Positions 35,277 to 44,378 of a stretch of DNA of 64,000 bases are shown here, one piece after another. The notes under the pieces were generated by a model, which was not told the DNA's origin, ran no database searches, and saw nothing but the letters and a program-made list of their open reading frames with translations. A program made the position numbers and the translations under genes. The stretch is from JACKHO01 sp041398745 (GTDB lineage Bacteria; Planctomycetota; Planctomycetia; Planctomycetales; Planctomycetaceae): positions 1 through 64,000 of the forward strand of contig JAWKUB010000007.1 of assembly GCA_041398745.1 (NCBI GenBank), written 5' to 3'. Position 1 is the first letter of the stretch. The number at the start of each line of letters is the position of its first letter.

Positions 35277-36542
35277 TCAATTGCTATTCTCGACGCGGTA
35301 AACCGCCGAACGTGTGCGAAGGATCATGGCATTTCCAATAATCGCGGGCGATGCCATGAACCCATCTTCGAGCTGATTGACGGCAACTTCTTCGAACTCA
35401 TTGCCTGGGTGGAAGACGGTGGTTTGTCCGTCTTCGTTGAATGCGTAAATGTTCCCACCAGCGAATACAGGTGAGGCAGAATAATTTCCACCAATTCGCT
35501 GCTGCCAAATTGGTTCGCCTGTTTTGACATCGAGGCAGGTCGCCACCCCCTGATCCTGAATGACATAAATCTTGCCGTCGATGAGTAGTGGCGAGGGCTT
35601 GGAGGGCATGGACTTTTTCTGTTCCCAGACCAAATGTGTTTTGGTGATGTCTCCCTTGCCGGCTGGGTTTACTGCAATCAGGACCCCTTTGCTGAATCCG
35701 GTTGAAATGATGACCAGGCCGGTTTCGGCGTCGTAAATGGGGCGGCAGGGGGTGGAGAATCCGTCATACGTGACTCGCCAAATCTCGGAACCATCGAGCG
35801 GGTTGTACGCAAACATCCCTTTGGAAGTAGGACTAATGAGCTGCAACTGCCCTTCGACCTCAATAACAATGGGCGTGGCGTAAGCCTTCTTTTGATCGCC
35901 GTTGTCGGTACCGAAATCTTTCGGGCGCTTTGTGCGCCACACGGTGTCGCCGGTGTGCTTATCGAGTGCAATGACATACTGGTAGTCGAAACCATCGTAG
36001 TGTTGGATGAGCAGGTTTTGGAAAATGATGGGAGAGGAACCTGGGCCACGGTAGTGTTCGCACTCCAGGTCACGTCGCTGCCAGATTTGTTTCATCGTGT
36101 TGGTGTCGAGGCAGACCAGCCCGTAGCTTCCCCAGCTCAAGTAGACTCGCCCCTCTTCGATGATGGGCGAGGGTGATGAAAAGCTGTTGAACTTGTGAAT
36201 TTCGGGCGGCTGTGCGAGGTCGAACAATTTCTCGTTGTACAGCACTTCGCCACTGTCGCGATTCAGGCAAACGCCGAACAGTTCTGTGCCGTCCTCAGTG
36301 GCGTTCGTCATCCAGATTTGATTACCCCACACAACCGGTGACGACCACGCTCGGCCGGGCAGTGGCGTTTTCCAGATGATATTCTGTCCTTCGCTCCAAC
36401 TGGTGGGAGGATTTCCCTTGAGTGCCTGTCCATTCGTGTTGGGACCACGAAACTCTGGCCAGTTCTCTTCGGCGGAGAGGTCCAGCGAGAGAAGACCAAC
36501 GGACAAGAACGTACAGATCGAGAGGAAACGAACCACGGACAT
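35277..36542 (-). CDS. secreted PQQ-type beta-propeller protein
   Basis: Exported 421-residue protein. A signal peptide (FLSICTFLSVGLLSLDLSA) precedes ENWPEFRGPNTNG, the opening typical of planctomycete PQQ-like propellers, then repeats with W and G at regular spacing (WSSPVVWGNQIW, ASPVFAGGNIYAF, MASPAIIGNAMIL). The fold is that of BamB and quinoprotein dehydrogenases, but no catalytic cofactor residues are evident, so it is likely a binding or scaffold protein. It lies 103 bases downstream of a DUF1501 gene on the same strand. Confidence 0.88.
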   Translation of the reverse strand: MSVVRFLSICTFLSVGLLSLDLSAEENWPEFRGPNTNGQALKGNPPTSWSEGQNIIWKTPLPGRAWSSPVVWGNQIWMTNATEDGTELFGVCLNRDSGEVLYNEKLFDLAQPPEIHKFNSFSSPSPIIEEGRVYLSWGSYGLVCLDTNTMKQIWQRRDLECEHYRGPGSSPIIFQNLLIQHYDGFDYQYVIALDKHTGDTVWRTKRPKDFGTDNGDQKKAYATPIVIEVEGQLQLISPTSKGMFAYNPLDGSEIWRVTYDGFSTPCRPIYDAETGLVIISTGFSKGVLIAVNPAGKGDITKTHLVWEQKKSMPSKPSPLLIDGKIYVIQDQGVATCLDVKTGEPIWQQRIGGNYSASPVFAGGNIYAFNEDGQTTVFHPGNEFEEVAVNQLEDGFMASPAIIGNAMILRTRSAVYRVENSN

Positions 36543-36645
36543 ATTTCGATCCTGAATTCATGGAAGCAAACAGAAACAGTTGCCGCACATGCTATCAGAG
36601 CCGTGCGTGCGGGTCTTGTGCGACGCTCGAATTTCTGCTGGCGAA

Positions 36646-38034
36646 TTAAGCCAGGATGTCGTGAACAACATCACCGTAGACGTCGGTCAGGCGGAATTCG
36701 CGACCGGCATGGCGGTAGGTGAGCCGCAGATGGTCCACGCCTAGCAGGTGCAGCAATGTGGCGTGCAGGTCGTGCGTGTGGACTTTGTTTTCGACCGCAT
36801 AGTATCCGTAGTCGTCCGTGGCTCCGTAACGCAGGCCACCTTTAACACCGCCGCCGGCCAGCCAGACGGAGAAGCCTTGAGGATTGTGGTCGCGTCCGTC
36901 GTTCCCCTGCACAATGGGAGTTCGACCAAACTCGCCGCCCCACATGACGAGTGTGTCGTCCAGCAGGCCACGCTGTTCGAGGTCGGTCAGTAAACCCGCA
37001 ATGGGTTTGTCGACGGCAAGTGAGTTTTTCGTGTGACCATTCCGCAATCCGCCGTGCTGATCCCACGCGTTCTGCTTGTAGGAAACCTGAATGTACCGCA
37101 CGCCCGCTTCGGCAAATCGGCGGGCCAGCAGGCAGCCGCGACCGAAGTTCTCCGTCTCCGATTCATCCATACCATACAAATTGAGCGTATCCTTTGACTC
37201 GCCTGTCAGATCCATAACGTGTGGCACCGCCGACTGCATCCGAAACGCCAGCTCGAACGAACTGATGACCCCCTCCAGCCGGTCATCATGTTCCGCCCGC
37301 TGCAAATGGTCGCGGTTCATGGACTGCAGCAATTCCAGTTGCCGCCGCTGCTGCTCGGTCGAAACATTGGATTCCAGATGTGCAATCGCGGCCTTGGAAA
37401 TGGGATCAGTCGAATGCCCCAGAGTTGTCGCCTGACAGGTCGCGGGTAGGAAGGCCGATCCGTAGTTGCGAGGGCCGCCATGTCCTTTGGGTGGTGCGAT
37501 GGATACAAATCCCGGCAGGTCGGTGTTTTCGGTTCCGAGGCCGTAGTTCACCCACGCACCGACCGACGGACGCACCAGGCTGTCGCTGCCGGTATGCATC
37601 ATGGAAACGGCCTGCCCGTGCGACACCCCTTTGGTGTGCATGGAATTGATAATGCACAGTTTGTCGACATGCTTCGCCACGTGGGGAAACAGTTCGCTCA
37701 CCCACTGACCGCTTTCGCCGTGTTGAGCGAACTTCCAGGGAGAGCCGAGCAGCTTAATGGTTTTCGCGTCGAGATTCGGGCCGGGATCAAACGGCAAATC
37801 ATTTCCCGACTCCGCCTGCAGCCGGGGCTTGTAGTCGAAAGTGTCGACCTGCGACGGCCCGCCGTGCATGAACAAATAAATGACCCGCCGGGCCCGAGGC
37901 TGAAAATGTGGCCCTACAATGCCCGATTCCGCCGCCGTGGCCGACTGGCACATTCCAGCCAAGGCCAAAGCACCAAATCCGGCACCGGCCTGCCGCAACA
38001 TCTCCCGGCGATTCAGCCAACCATTTACCATCAT
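36646..38034 (-). CDS. DUF1501 protein with Tat signal
   Basis: Exported protein of the DUF1501 family, an alkaline-phosphatase/sulfatase-like fold abundant in planctomycetes. A twin-Arg signal (NRREMLRQAGAGFGALALAG) is followed by FMHGGPSQVDTFDYKP, and later VMWGGEFGRTP, typical of the family; 462 residues. I chose ATG 38034; a TTG five codons upstream and an ATG one codon later are alternatives. DUF1501 genes usually sit next to DUF1549/DUF1553 cytochrome-like genes; that partner is absent here. The repeat-rich gap starts just upstream. Confidence 0.9.
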   Translation of the reverse strand: MMVNGWLNRREMLRQAGAGFGALALAGMCQSATAAESGIVGPHFQPRARRVIYLFMHGGPSQVDTFDYKPRLQAESGNDLPFDPGPNLDAKTIKLLGSPWKFAQHGESGQWVSELFPHVAKHVDKLCIINSMHTKGVSHGQAVSMMHTGSDSLVRPSVGAWVNYGLGTENTDLPGFVSIAPPKGHGGPRNYGSAFLPATCQATTLGHSTDPISKAAIAHLESNVSTEQQRRQLELLQSMNRDHLQRAEHDDRLEGVISSFELAFRMQSAVPHVMDLTGESKDTLNLYGMDESETENFGRGCLLARRFAEAGVRYIQVSYKQNAWDQHGGLRNGHTKNSLAVDKPIAGLLTDLEQRGLLDDTLVMWGGEFGRTPIVQGNDGRDHNPQGFSVWLAGGGVKGGLRYGATDDYGYYAVENKVHTHDLHATLLHLLGVDHLRLTYRHAGREFRLTDVYGDVVHDILA

Positions 38035-38308
38035 GCAGTTCCAGTTCAAAGAATTCTGCCGCTGTTCGGTATAAACCTGTCATCGGCAAGGTTCCCCTAT
38101 TGTGGAGACCGAATTCAGCATCTGCAACACGACTTGATGAGATCGTCCGATTCTGCCTGCCGCGTCAATGCGGACGAAATCGGACTACGCTGCTCACGCA
38201 ACAAGTCATAGAACCACCGAGGCACGGAGGACGCAGAGATTTGTTGAAGCAACCGAACCACGAAGAAAACTCGGTGCCCTCCGTGTCTCAGTGGTTTTTC
38301 TTTCCTGT
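38035..38308. other. spacer with a CACGGAGG inverted repeat
   Basis: No gene. An inverted repeat AACCACCGAGGCACGGAGG (38212-38230) pairs with CCTCCGTGTCTCAGTGGTT (38278-38296), two mismatches, like the dispersed hairpins found in many bacterial genomes. With the following 212-base element it forms a stretch of about 500 bases without coding sequence. Confidence 0.5.
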
Positions 38309-38520
38309 CGCAGGGTGGCCCATCTGCCCGTTCAGGGCAGTTGGGTGCCGCAGGCACAAGAGGCTTTGCCATGCGGTGCATTTGCTGGATGGCACTGAAG
38401 CAACTGGGGACGCACACGAGGGAACATCTTGTCGCTTCGCGCCCCAGCTTAACTGGTGGTGTCACCTGTCCTGCAGCCTCTCACAGCTTCGCCGCCCAGA
38501 TTTCATCTGGGCCACCCGCG
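38309..38520. mobile_element. MITE-like hairpin element, copy A
   Basis: 212 bases with ends CGCAGGGTGGCCCA and TGGGCCACCCGCG, which are inverted repeats of about 13 bases. Inside are hairpins CTGCCC/GGGCAG (38324-38340), GTGCC/GGCAC and GCCCAGAT/ATCTGGGC. Nearly identical to copy B at 38962-39172. No transposase is encoded. Classification as a MITE is inference from size, ends and copy number. Confidence 0.7.
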
Positions 38521-38532
38521 TCTGGTGATCAG

Positions 38533-38883
38533 CTACGGGTGATAATACTTGTAATGCAGATAGGCATTTGCACCGCCTGCCGCGAAACCTGCAATTATCG
38601 CAATGATTCCGCGTGTACCAAGTTTCTCGAAAACTGAGGCGTTCGGATTGTTCTTGGCGTTTTCAAGATCGCGTTGCTCCTGCTCAGACGGAGGAAAGAC
38701 CCCCATGATCAACGATAACACCGCAAATGCAGGGAGCGCAATCGCGACTTTTTCGGAGTAATACCCTTCGTAGATTGCATAACGCCAATTGTCGTACGTC
38801 GCCCAGATGCAGAAAATCCCAAAGGGAATGAAGCACACCGAGAATTTCCACGCTGCGATCGGGATCTTCTGGCGAAAGGGCAT
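38533..38883 (-). CDS. unknown membrane protein, 116 aa
   Basis: Three hydrophobic segments (about 12-30, 42-62, 88-108) and a basic, Asn-rich loop before the last (about 65-87). It begins MPFRQKIPIAAWKFSVCFIP and ends with LHYKYYHP. No family recognised. It lies between copies A and B of the hairpin element, 13 bases beyond copy A, so it might belong to an accessory islet. The upstream leader of the gene is short and no strong ribosome site is visible. Confidence 0.55.
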   Translation of the reverse strand: MPFRQKIPIAAWKFSVCFIPFGIFCIWATYDNWRYAIYEGYYSEKVAIALPAFAVLSLIMGVFPPSEQEQRDLENAKNNPNASVFEKLGTRGIIAIIAGFAAGGANAYLHYKYYHP

Positions 38884-38961
38884 GGCACATTTCCTAACCG
38901 GTGAGCGGTGTCAACGGTCTACCATTAGAACCTCCACTTACCGCGAATTCAAATCAATATC

Positions 38962-39172
38962 CGCAGGGTGGCCCATCTGCCCGTTCAGGGCAGTTGGGTG
39001 CCGCAGGCACAAGAGGCTTTGTCATGCGGTGCATTTGTTGGATGGCACTTAAGCAACAGGGACGCACACGATGGAACATCTTGTCGCTTCGCGCCCCAGC
39101 TTAACTGGTGGTGTCACCTGTCCAGCAGCCTCTCACGGCTTCGCCGCCCAGATTTCATCTGGGCCACCCGCG
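38962..39172. mobile_element. MITE-like hairpin element, copy B
   Basis: 211 bases, about 96-97% identical to copy A by eye, in the same orientation, with the same inverted ends and hairpins. It lies in the 320-base gap between two unknown genes. The remaining bases of the gap hold no recognisable feature. Confidence 0.7.
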
Positions 39173-39203
39173 AACGCCCTCAGCGGGCATTCAGTGTTGT
39201 GCG

Positions 39204-39773
39204 TTACTTGCGTTTTGCCTCTTGTTGACTTCTTCCGCCCGATCCAAAGTAGCTGACGGACACATCAATGTAACCGTCAGCAATGTCGTTCCCGTTTCGA
39301 TCGTAATTCCAAGGTAGATTGCTCGGAAGGTATGGAATGCCTTGGATACGCTGGGGCGTCCTGAACGTGATTAGGCGGCCATTTCGAAAGAACTGCTCGC
39401 CGACGACTCGAAATGAATCACACAAGTCTTGGTCGTAATTGTCCAGCCGAACATCGACTTCAATGCCGATAGAACTAAGTGATGCACCAAAACTGTATTC
39501 CGCGGCCAGGGTCTCAAATGGCCCGTTCATTTCGACGTAACTAAGGTGCGTGAACTCCAAGCGTTCATGGAGTGCCTTCTCCAACCGTTTGCGACTTCGT
39601 CCATATTGGAGGTACTTTCCCGATCGAAAGGCATCTGAATCAGCACCGAAATGAGTAATCTTCAAATTCGAGTCGGCAAAAAACTCGGTAACAAGATCAT
39701 GCCACTGCTGCCAGAGGTCGCCACCCGATTTGAAGTCACCGCTGTACCAGTGCGAATACCACTTTGGCTTCAT
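39204..39773 (-). CDS. unknown soluble protein, 189 aa
   Basis: No signal peptide or membrane segment. The sequence is rich in Tyr, Phe, Asp and Arg and starts MKPKWYSHWYSGDFKSGGDL; a TTG five codons upstream could also be used. I do not recognise the fold. Size, charge and isolated position among repeats are like those of immunity or accessory proteins, but nothing specific supports that. It lies 32 bases beyond copy B of the hairpin element, whose end almost touches its stop codon. Confidence 0.55.
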   Translation of the reverse strand: MKPKWYSHWYSGDFKSGGDLWQQWHDLVTEFFADSNLKITHFGADSDAFRSGKYLQYGRSRKRLEKALHERLEFTHLSYVEMNGPFETLAAEYSFGASLSSIGIEVDVRLDNYDQDLCDSFRVVGEQFFRNGRLITFRTPQRIQGIPYLPSNLPWNYDRNGNDIADGYIDVSVSYFGSGGRSQQEAKRK

Positions 39774-39913
39774 GTTGTGATTGCCCAACGGAAGGTTTTT
39801 ACGACACCGCCCAGAACGAAGCGGACGATGTCCGAACTACGAGAAATCATACCTAGGTCAGCCCGCGTTGACAAAGTTGGAAGGTGTGCCGAAGGCCTAG
39901 CGTAAAAACCATG

Positions 39914-40352
39914 TTGGCCGACCTATGGTCCGCCGAGTGAACCGATCCATTTGTCAAAGAATGCACGCTGGTCAGCCACCGAAACAGGTTCAATATCATC
40001 GCCAGTGTCGAACATGTGTATCAGGTCGTCCATCAGAGCCTGTTTGCCGAGCGTTAGACGGTAAAGTTTGACGCCACCGCCCATGCTGCGAGACATGGCG
40101 GACGGAAATGCGCGAAGATGAGCGGCGTAGCATTGCGGGAGCAAGCCAAGCGGTTCGAGTTGTTCGCGGATTCGGCAGAACGCGTCGAAGAAGTTATCAC
40201 CAGTGCCAGTGAGGGCGTTGCCATCAAAGGACAGCTCAATGAGTGAGTCGTCAGAATCGTCGTGAAGGCGGACAGCACCGATCTGCGGCGAGCGAGTGTC
40301 CGACACGAGCATGACCTTGTAGTGTTCCATTTGTAAACGCTAGGTCGGCCAA
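39914..40352. repeat. 12-base inverted repeats flanking a small gene
   Basis: TTGGCCGACCTA at 39914-39925 is repeated in inverse as TAGGTCGGCCAA at 40341-40352. Beyond the left and before the right arm the shorter complementary strings TAGCGT and ACGCTA also occur. The arms enclose just one gene, whose stop codon is within the left arm, so they may mark a cassette-like unit. The statement about mobility is inference. Confidence 0.4.
39923..40330 (-). CDS. unknown soluble protein, 135 aa
   Basis: An acidic single-domain protein with an N-terminal beta region (MEHYKVMLVSDTRSPQIGAV, then LIELSFDGNAL) and a helical end (VADQRAFFDKWIGSL). The Gly/Met stretch SRSMGGGVKLYRL is central. No family is recognised. 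It ends within an inverted repeat arm and starts eleven bases from the other, so it could be a transferable unit. ATG at 40330 has no clear ribosome site. Confidence 0.55.
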   Translation of the reverse strand: MEHYKVMLVSDTRSPQIGAVRLHDDSDDSLIELSFDGNALTGTGDNFFDAFCRIREQLEPLGLLPQCYAAHLRAFPSAMSRSMGGGVKLYRLTLGKQALMDDLIHMFDTGDDIEPVSVADQRAFFDKWIGSLGGP

Positions 40353-40592
40353 CAGTTCTCTAGCCGTCATCATGTCGGAAAGTCCGGGTTCCTCACCGCA
40401 AGGAAATCACGTGACGGCCAGTTTGTTGCGAAGTAATTCTGCCAGCGACACGTGGCCTGAGCAAGGTTCATATGTGGCGAACCACCATTTCAAATCAAAA
40501 CCCGCTGATTTCACATTCTTTCGGTGGTCGGTTACCATGCGGTGTTCGAAGAATTGTGTCACTTGTCTCACAGCTCATCACGTAGAAATACC

Positions 40593-41891
40593 ATGGCCAA
40601 GAATATGATTGTCGCCCAGTCGGGCGGACCTTCGGCGGTTATCAATAACACGCTCCGCGGACTGGTGGAAACGGCCCGTGAAATGTCGGAAATCGGCACT
40701 GTGTATGCCGGTTGGCACGGGATTGAAGGGGTGCTGAAGGAAGAACTGCTCGACCTGTCGGCGCAGTGTCCTGAAGAAATCGCACTGCTTCGCACCACGC
40801 CTGCCGCCGGTTCCTGCGGCACCTGCCGCTACAAGCTGAAGGACGGACAAAACGAGGACTTCGACCGCCTGATGGAAGTGTTCAAGGCCCACAACGTGGG
40901 CTACTTCTGTTACATCGGGGGGAACGACTCCATGCACACCGCGTACACCGTGGCGAACCTCGCCCGCGAACGCGGTCTGGAGATGATTGGTGTCGGCGGA
41001 CCGAAGACCATCGACAATGATGTCGGAGACAGCGAATTCAAACTCGTCGACCACACCCCCGGTTATGGATCCACTGCGCGCTACTGGACGCACTATGTCC
41101 AACAGGCGAACGAAGAGAACAACGGCTCCTGCCCGGCCGATCCTGTGCTCGTGCTGCAGGCGATGGGACGCAAAATCGGTTACATCCCGGCCGCCGCCCG
41201 TCTGGCCGATCCCAAACGCGAACTGCCGCTCCAGATTTACCTCGCCGAGCGGAAGGTTTCGATTGAACAGATTTCCGACAACATCAACAACTCGCTCAAG
41301 GAACATGGCCGTGCGATTGTGGTCGTCAGCGAAGGTCTGGAAATTGAAGGCCTGAAAATTCCGGAAGAGTTCATTGTCCGTGACTCGTTCGGTCACGCCA
41401 TGCTGTCGTCCAGCAAAATCACCATCGCACAAATGCTGACGAACGCTCTGAACGAGCAGAAGCTCCCCGTGAAGGGAGCCGCCCGCTGCAACGTGCCGGG
41501 TACGCATCAGCGGAACGATATGGTCTATGCGTCGACGGTCGACCTGGAAGAGTCGTACTACGTTGGACAGAAAGCCGCACTGCTGGCCGCCGCTGGCGAG
41601 CATGGTTACATGTCGACCATTCTCCGTGCCGACTGGGACAACTACCAGGTCCGCTACGACAAAGCTCCGCTCGCCGAAGTGGCCGAGAAGGACCGCAAGT
41701 TCCCTTCTGAGTGGATTACACCCTGCGGTACGGACGTCACCGACGAATTCGTCAAGTACGCCCGACCACTCATTGGTGACAACTGGGTGAGCGTCCCCAT
41801 GATCGACGGTCGACTCCGCCTCGCCAAACTGAAACCAATTTTCGCCGATCAGAAACTGCCCAAATACGTCCCGCAAGCCGATCGGAAATAG
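40593..41891 (+). CDS. phosphofructokinase, PPi-dependent type
   Basis: Transfers phosphate to fructose 6-phosphate. The 432 residues start with AQSGGPSAVINN. The donor-site motif is GGNDS (109-113) where ATP enzymes read GGDGS; the Asp in fourth position and Lys138 of PKTIDND mark the pyrophosphate-type group, so the enzyme is likely diphosphate-fructose-6-phosphate phosphotransferase, reversible and not allosteric. Substrate motif RDSFGHAMLSS and MGRKIGYI also fit. The third position Asn instead of Asp is unusual but known to me from one PPi-type clade. The ATG at 40593 follows a weak site; longer frame upstream is not homologous. Confidence 0.88.
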   Translation: MAKNMIVAQSGGPSAVINNTLRGLVETAREMSEIGTVYAGWHGIEGVLKEELLDLSAQCPEEIALLRTTPAAGSCGTCRYKLKDGQNEDFDRLMEVFKAHNVGYFCYIGGNDSMHTAYTVANLARERGLEMIGVGGPKTIDNDVGDSEFKLVDHTPGYGSTARYWTHYVQQANEENNGSCPADPVLVLQAMGRKIGYIPAAARLADPKRELPLQIYLAERKVSIEQISDNINNSLKEHGRAIVVVSEGLEIEGLKIPEEFIVRDSFGHAMLSSSKITIAQMLTNALNEQKLPVKGAARCNVPGTHQRNDMVYASTVDLEESYYVGQKAALLAAAGEHGYMSTILRADWDNYQVRYDKAPLAEVAEKDRKFPSEWITPCGTDVTDEFVKYARPLIGDNWVSVPMIDGRLRLAKLKPIFADQKLPKYVPQADRK

Positions 41892-41954
41892 CAATGGCAA
41901 CTCTTCGCTTCCAAACGTCGTATGGTTTGTCTGTCGATGGTGGAGTAATCCGTC

Positions 41955-42506
41955 ATGAGTTTTGACTCACCGTTCGTTGAATACCTTATCATTGGGGCTC
42001 ACACATCATCGTGGATTGCCATCATGATACTGTCCCTCTTTCAGGTGCCTCTGACAAAACTTCTGCACCTAGACGCTACCATTGCTTTATTGTTGCTTCC
42101 ATTCTTGTACCTAGTTGGAATGCTTGCCGACAGCACTGTTCACTACCCACTGGAGTTGTTCCGCAAGCGAATACGAGATTCGATCATCCAGCATGATGAA
42201 TACAAAGATGAGTTTATTGCATTTTCGTCGCCCGAACTTTACTCCGCATACGACGTGCGAATCAGGCGGGTGAGAATCATGGGAGCAGCAATTTTCAATT
42301 GGCTCTTCTTGGGGCTGGCGGTAGTCATAAACCTAGGAGCGAAGAGTTTCTGGCAGTCCGGTCTTGTTGTCGTTTGTGCACTCTTGCTTTCCCTGTTTAG
42401 TGCAATGGCGTGGCGGGGGCTTTACCAGCGAGCCTACCGTTTTCGGAAGAATGCTTGCGATACAATTCGTGAAGGTATTAGACCTTCTGCTACTACTAAT
42501 TCCTGA
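41955..42506 (+). CDS. unknown membrane protein, 183 aa
   Basis: Four hydrophobic segments: residues about 15-32, 36-58, 112-130 and 132-152, with a charged loop in between (about 62-108) rich in Arg and Glu. Start ATG with GGTGGAG upstream. No family recognised. It lies between the phosphofructokinase and ftsY genes on the same strand at 63 and 23 bases. Confidence 0.6.
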   Translation: MSFDSPFVEYLIIGAHTSSWIAIMILSLFQVPLTKLLHLDATIALLLLPFLYLVGMLADSTVHYPLELFRKRIRDSIIQHDEYKDEFIAFSSPELYSAYDVRIRRVRIMGAAIFNWLFLGLAVVINLGAKSFWQSGLVVVCALLLSLFSAMAWRGLYQRAYRFRKNACDTIREGIRPSATTNS

Positions 42507-42529
42507 CTCCTAACTCCTGTTTCCTGCTC

Positions 42530-43474
42530 ATGGGTTTGTTCGACTCCCTTAAAGCTGCTCTGAAGAAAACCACAGACCTCCTGCGCACGGACGTGCGGGA
42601 CCTGTTTAAATCGGGGGAGATTCTCGACGAAGAAAAGCTCGAAGAGTTTCATCGTCGCCTCATTACGAGCGACATGGGAGTTGCGGCGGCGGGGGAAATT
42701 GTCGACGAACTCCGCTCCAAATTTGGCGGGCGGACCATTATCCCGCATGAAATCTGGGCTTTGGTGAAGGAGAAACTCCGCGCCATTCTCAAGGGAGATG
42801 ACGACGTCCGCTGGGACGCAAATGATCCTCTCTCGCCGCTGAAACTGAATCCCGACGGTCCCACCGTCATTCTGGTGTGCGGCGTGAACGGTGTCGGTAA
42901 GACAACCAGCATCGCCAAGCTGGCCAACTACTTCACCAAGGCTGGCAAGAAAGTCGTGCTGGCTGCCGGAGACACATTCCGCGCCGCCGCCGTCGAACAA
43001 CTCACCACCTGGAGCCAACGGATTGGTTGCGACATTGTGACCAAGTCCCACGGAGCCGATCCCGCCAGCGTCGCGTACGAAGGTTGTGCCCGGGCCCAGG
43101 AAATTGGTGCGGACATTGCCATTATCGATACCGCGGGCCGTTTACAGACGCAGCAAAACCTCATGCAGGAACTGCAGAAGGTGCACCGCGTGATGGGGAA
43201 AGCGGTGCCCGGCGCCCCGCATGAAACCCTGCTGGTCCTCGACGCCACCACTGGCCAGAATGGCCTTTCGCAGGCCACCAAGTTCTCAGACGTCGCCCAC
43301 TGCACCGGCATTGTGCTGGCCAAACTCGACGGCACGGCGAAGGGTGGCGTGGTCGTCGCCATTCGCCGCCAAATGGGTATCCCGGTCAAATACGTCGGCG
43401 TCGGCGAACAAATGGCCGATTTGCAACTCTTCTCACCTGACGATTTTGTGGAAGCGTTGGTCGCTGAAGTTTAG
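42530..43474 (+). CDS. ftsY: signal recognition particle receptor FtsY
   Basis: GTPase that docks the SRP-ribosome complex at the membrane and delivers it to SecYEG. All NG-domain motifs are present in 314 residues: GVNGVGKT (118-125), DTFRAAA (about 148), DTAGR (200-204), and AKLDGTAKGG near 265. The acidic A-domain is absent; the protein is the short form with an N-domain of about 95 residues. ATG at 42530 lacks a clear ribosome site, which suits coupling to the gene 23 bases upstream. Confidence 0.95.
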   Translation: MGLFDSLKAALKKTTDLLRTDVRDLFKSGEILDEEKLEEFHRRLITSDMGVAAAGEIVDELRSKFGGRTIIPHEIWALVKEKLRAILKGDDDVRWDANDPLSPLKLNPDGPTVILVCGVNGVGKTTSIAKLANYFTKAGKKVVLAAGDTFRAAAVEQLTTWSQRIGCDIVTKSHGADPASVAYEGCARAQEIGADIAIIDTAGRLQTQQNLMQELQKVHRVMGKAVPGAPHETLLVLDATTGQNGLSQATKFSDVAHCTGIVLAKLDGTAKGGVVVAIRRQMGIPVKYVGVGEQMADLQLFSPDDFVEALVAEV

Positions 43475-43483
43475 GGGAATTCA

Positions 43484-43855
43484 ATGTGGAGATTTTGCCG
43501 AGAGTGGATCCTGCCCTTTCTCTTCGGCGTATTCCTCGCTTTCTTCATTCCTTTCTGCGCGCTCGTCTACGTCATGTACCCCCGTCCCACTTTCAGTGAG
43601 GGTGTCAGTCCAGATGACAAGTGGGGGTTTGAACTCAAGAGCGTAGATGGTGCGATTGTTCTCTATATCAAGGGATGCGAGGGACAAATCGTCGATTCAG
43701 AAGTACTCGCCAAATACTACGACGCTCAGGAGGACGTTGGCTTTGACTGCACGAGAGTGCAAATCTCGAATGACGAGATTTATGTTGTCGATGACGGAGA
43801 AACGTTGGTACTCGTTAGTCGCGAAGACTATGAAGACAGCCTCTGTCCCGAGTAA
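43484..43855 (+). CDS. small membrane-anchored protein, 123 aa
   Basis: One N-terminal membrane segment (about 9-32, ending in YVMYPRP) followed by a soluble acidic domain of about 85 residues with Cys and Asp. Nine bases after ftsY and with GGGGAA before the ATG, so it should be in the same transcript. The family is unknown. The C-terminal region is acidic (EDYEDSLCPE). Confidence 0.6.
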   Translation: MWRFCREWILPFLFGVFLAFFIPFCALVYVMYPRPTFSEGVSPDDKWGFELKSVDGAIVLYIKGCEGQIVDSEVLAKYYDAQEDVGFDCTRVQISNDEIYVVDDGETLVLVSREDYEDSLCPE

Positions 43856-44033
43856 CGTTCGTCTCCTGTTTTGGCCTCTTTGCTTCCGCTTTCGAACTCT
43901 GACAACAAGGCAACACCCGCAACGTGAGCGGTGATTGCTAGCAACGCAACGAACTGACTGCGATCGTCCCTCAGCATGCTCGATGCCATTCCGGCACACG
44001 TCCATATGAACGACTCAGACAGGGGGGGATAGG

Positions 44034-44378
44034 ATGCCAGTTGGTTGTGAAGGGTGTGGTTCGGCGGACGTCCGCAAAGTCTTCGCCGTCGTCAGTGCAG
44101 GAACCAGTTCCGGATATGTTGCGGGCCCCGGGGGGAACGCGAGTTATGAGTCCAGTACGCATCTGGCCTCCCAGATTGGCCTGCCCTGGAACATGGGTTA
44201 CTTCGATTTGGCCAAAGAGTTATTCGCCACGGCAGGGTGGCCCATCCGCTCGTTCAGAGCGGTTGGGTGCCGAAGGCACAAGATGCTTCATCGTCCACTC
44301 TCATTCTCTTACGGACGGTCAACTTGCTGTGCACGCTCAGGAGAAAGCATCTTGTCGCTTCGCGACCCGACCGAATAG
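44034..44378 (+). pseudogene. truncated CxxC-ribbon-like gene ending in repeat copy C
   Basis: The first 66 codons look genuine: a strong GGGGGGATAGG site, MPVGCEGCGSADVRKVFAV with a CxxC knuckle, then a Gly/Ser-rich linker ending near GLPWNMGYFDLAKELFA. From about 44232 the frame runs straight into copy C of the hairpin element, whose translation provides the last 48 residues (GWPIRSFRAVGCRRH and on). I read this as a gene cut short by the element, with the CxxC partner lost. A functional short protein remains possible. Family: resembles small zinc-ribbon proteins only loosely. Confidence 0.5.

Noticed and set aside
38212..38296. CRISPR or tandem array in the repeat-rich gap
   Set aside because: Only one inverted pair plus one element; no regularly spaced repeats.
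38309..38528. Short frames inside hairpin copies A and B
   Set aside because: The same peptide strings appear in both copies because the DNA is repeated; no ribosome sites and multiple frames are open.
39914..40352. Integron-type attC sites around the small gene
   Set aside because: The inverted arms lack the RYYYAAC/GTTRRRY boxes of attC, and no integrase is present.
40578..41900. 440-codon open frame on the minus strand opposite the phosphofructokinase gene
   Set aside because: It mirrors a strongly conserved enzyme frame; high GC in codon third positions keeps the complement open. Sequence is His/Arg/Val-rich and not protein-like.
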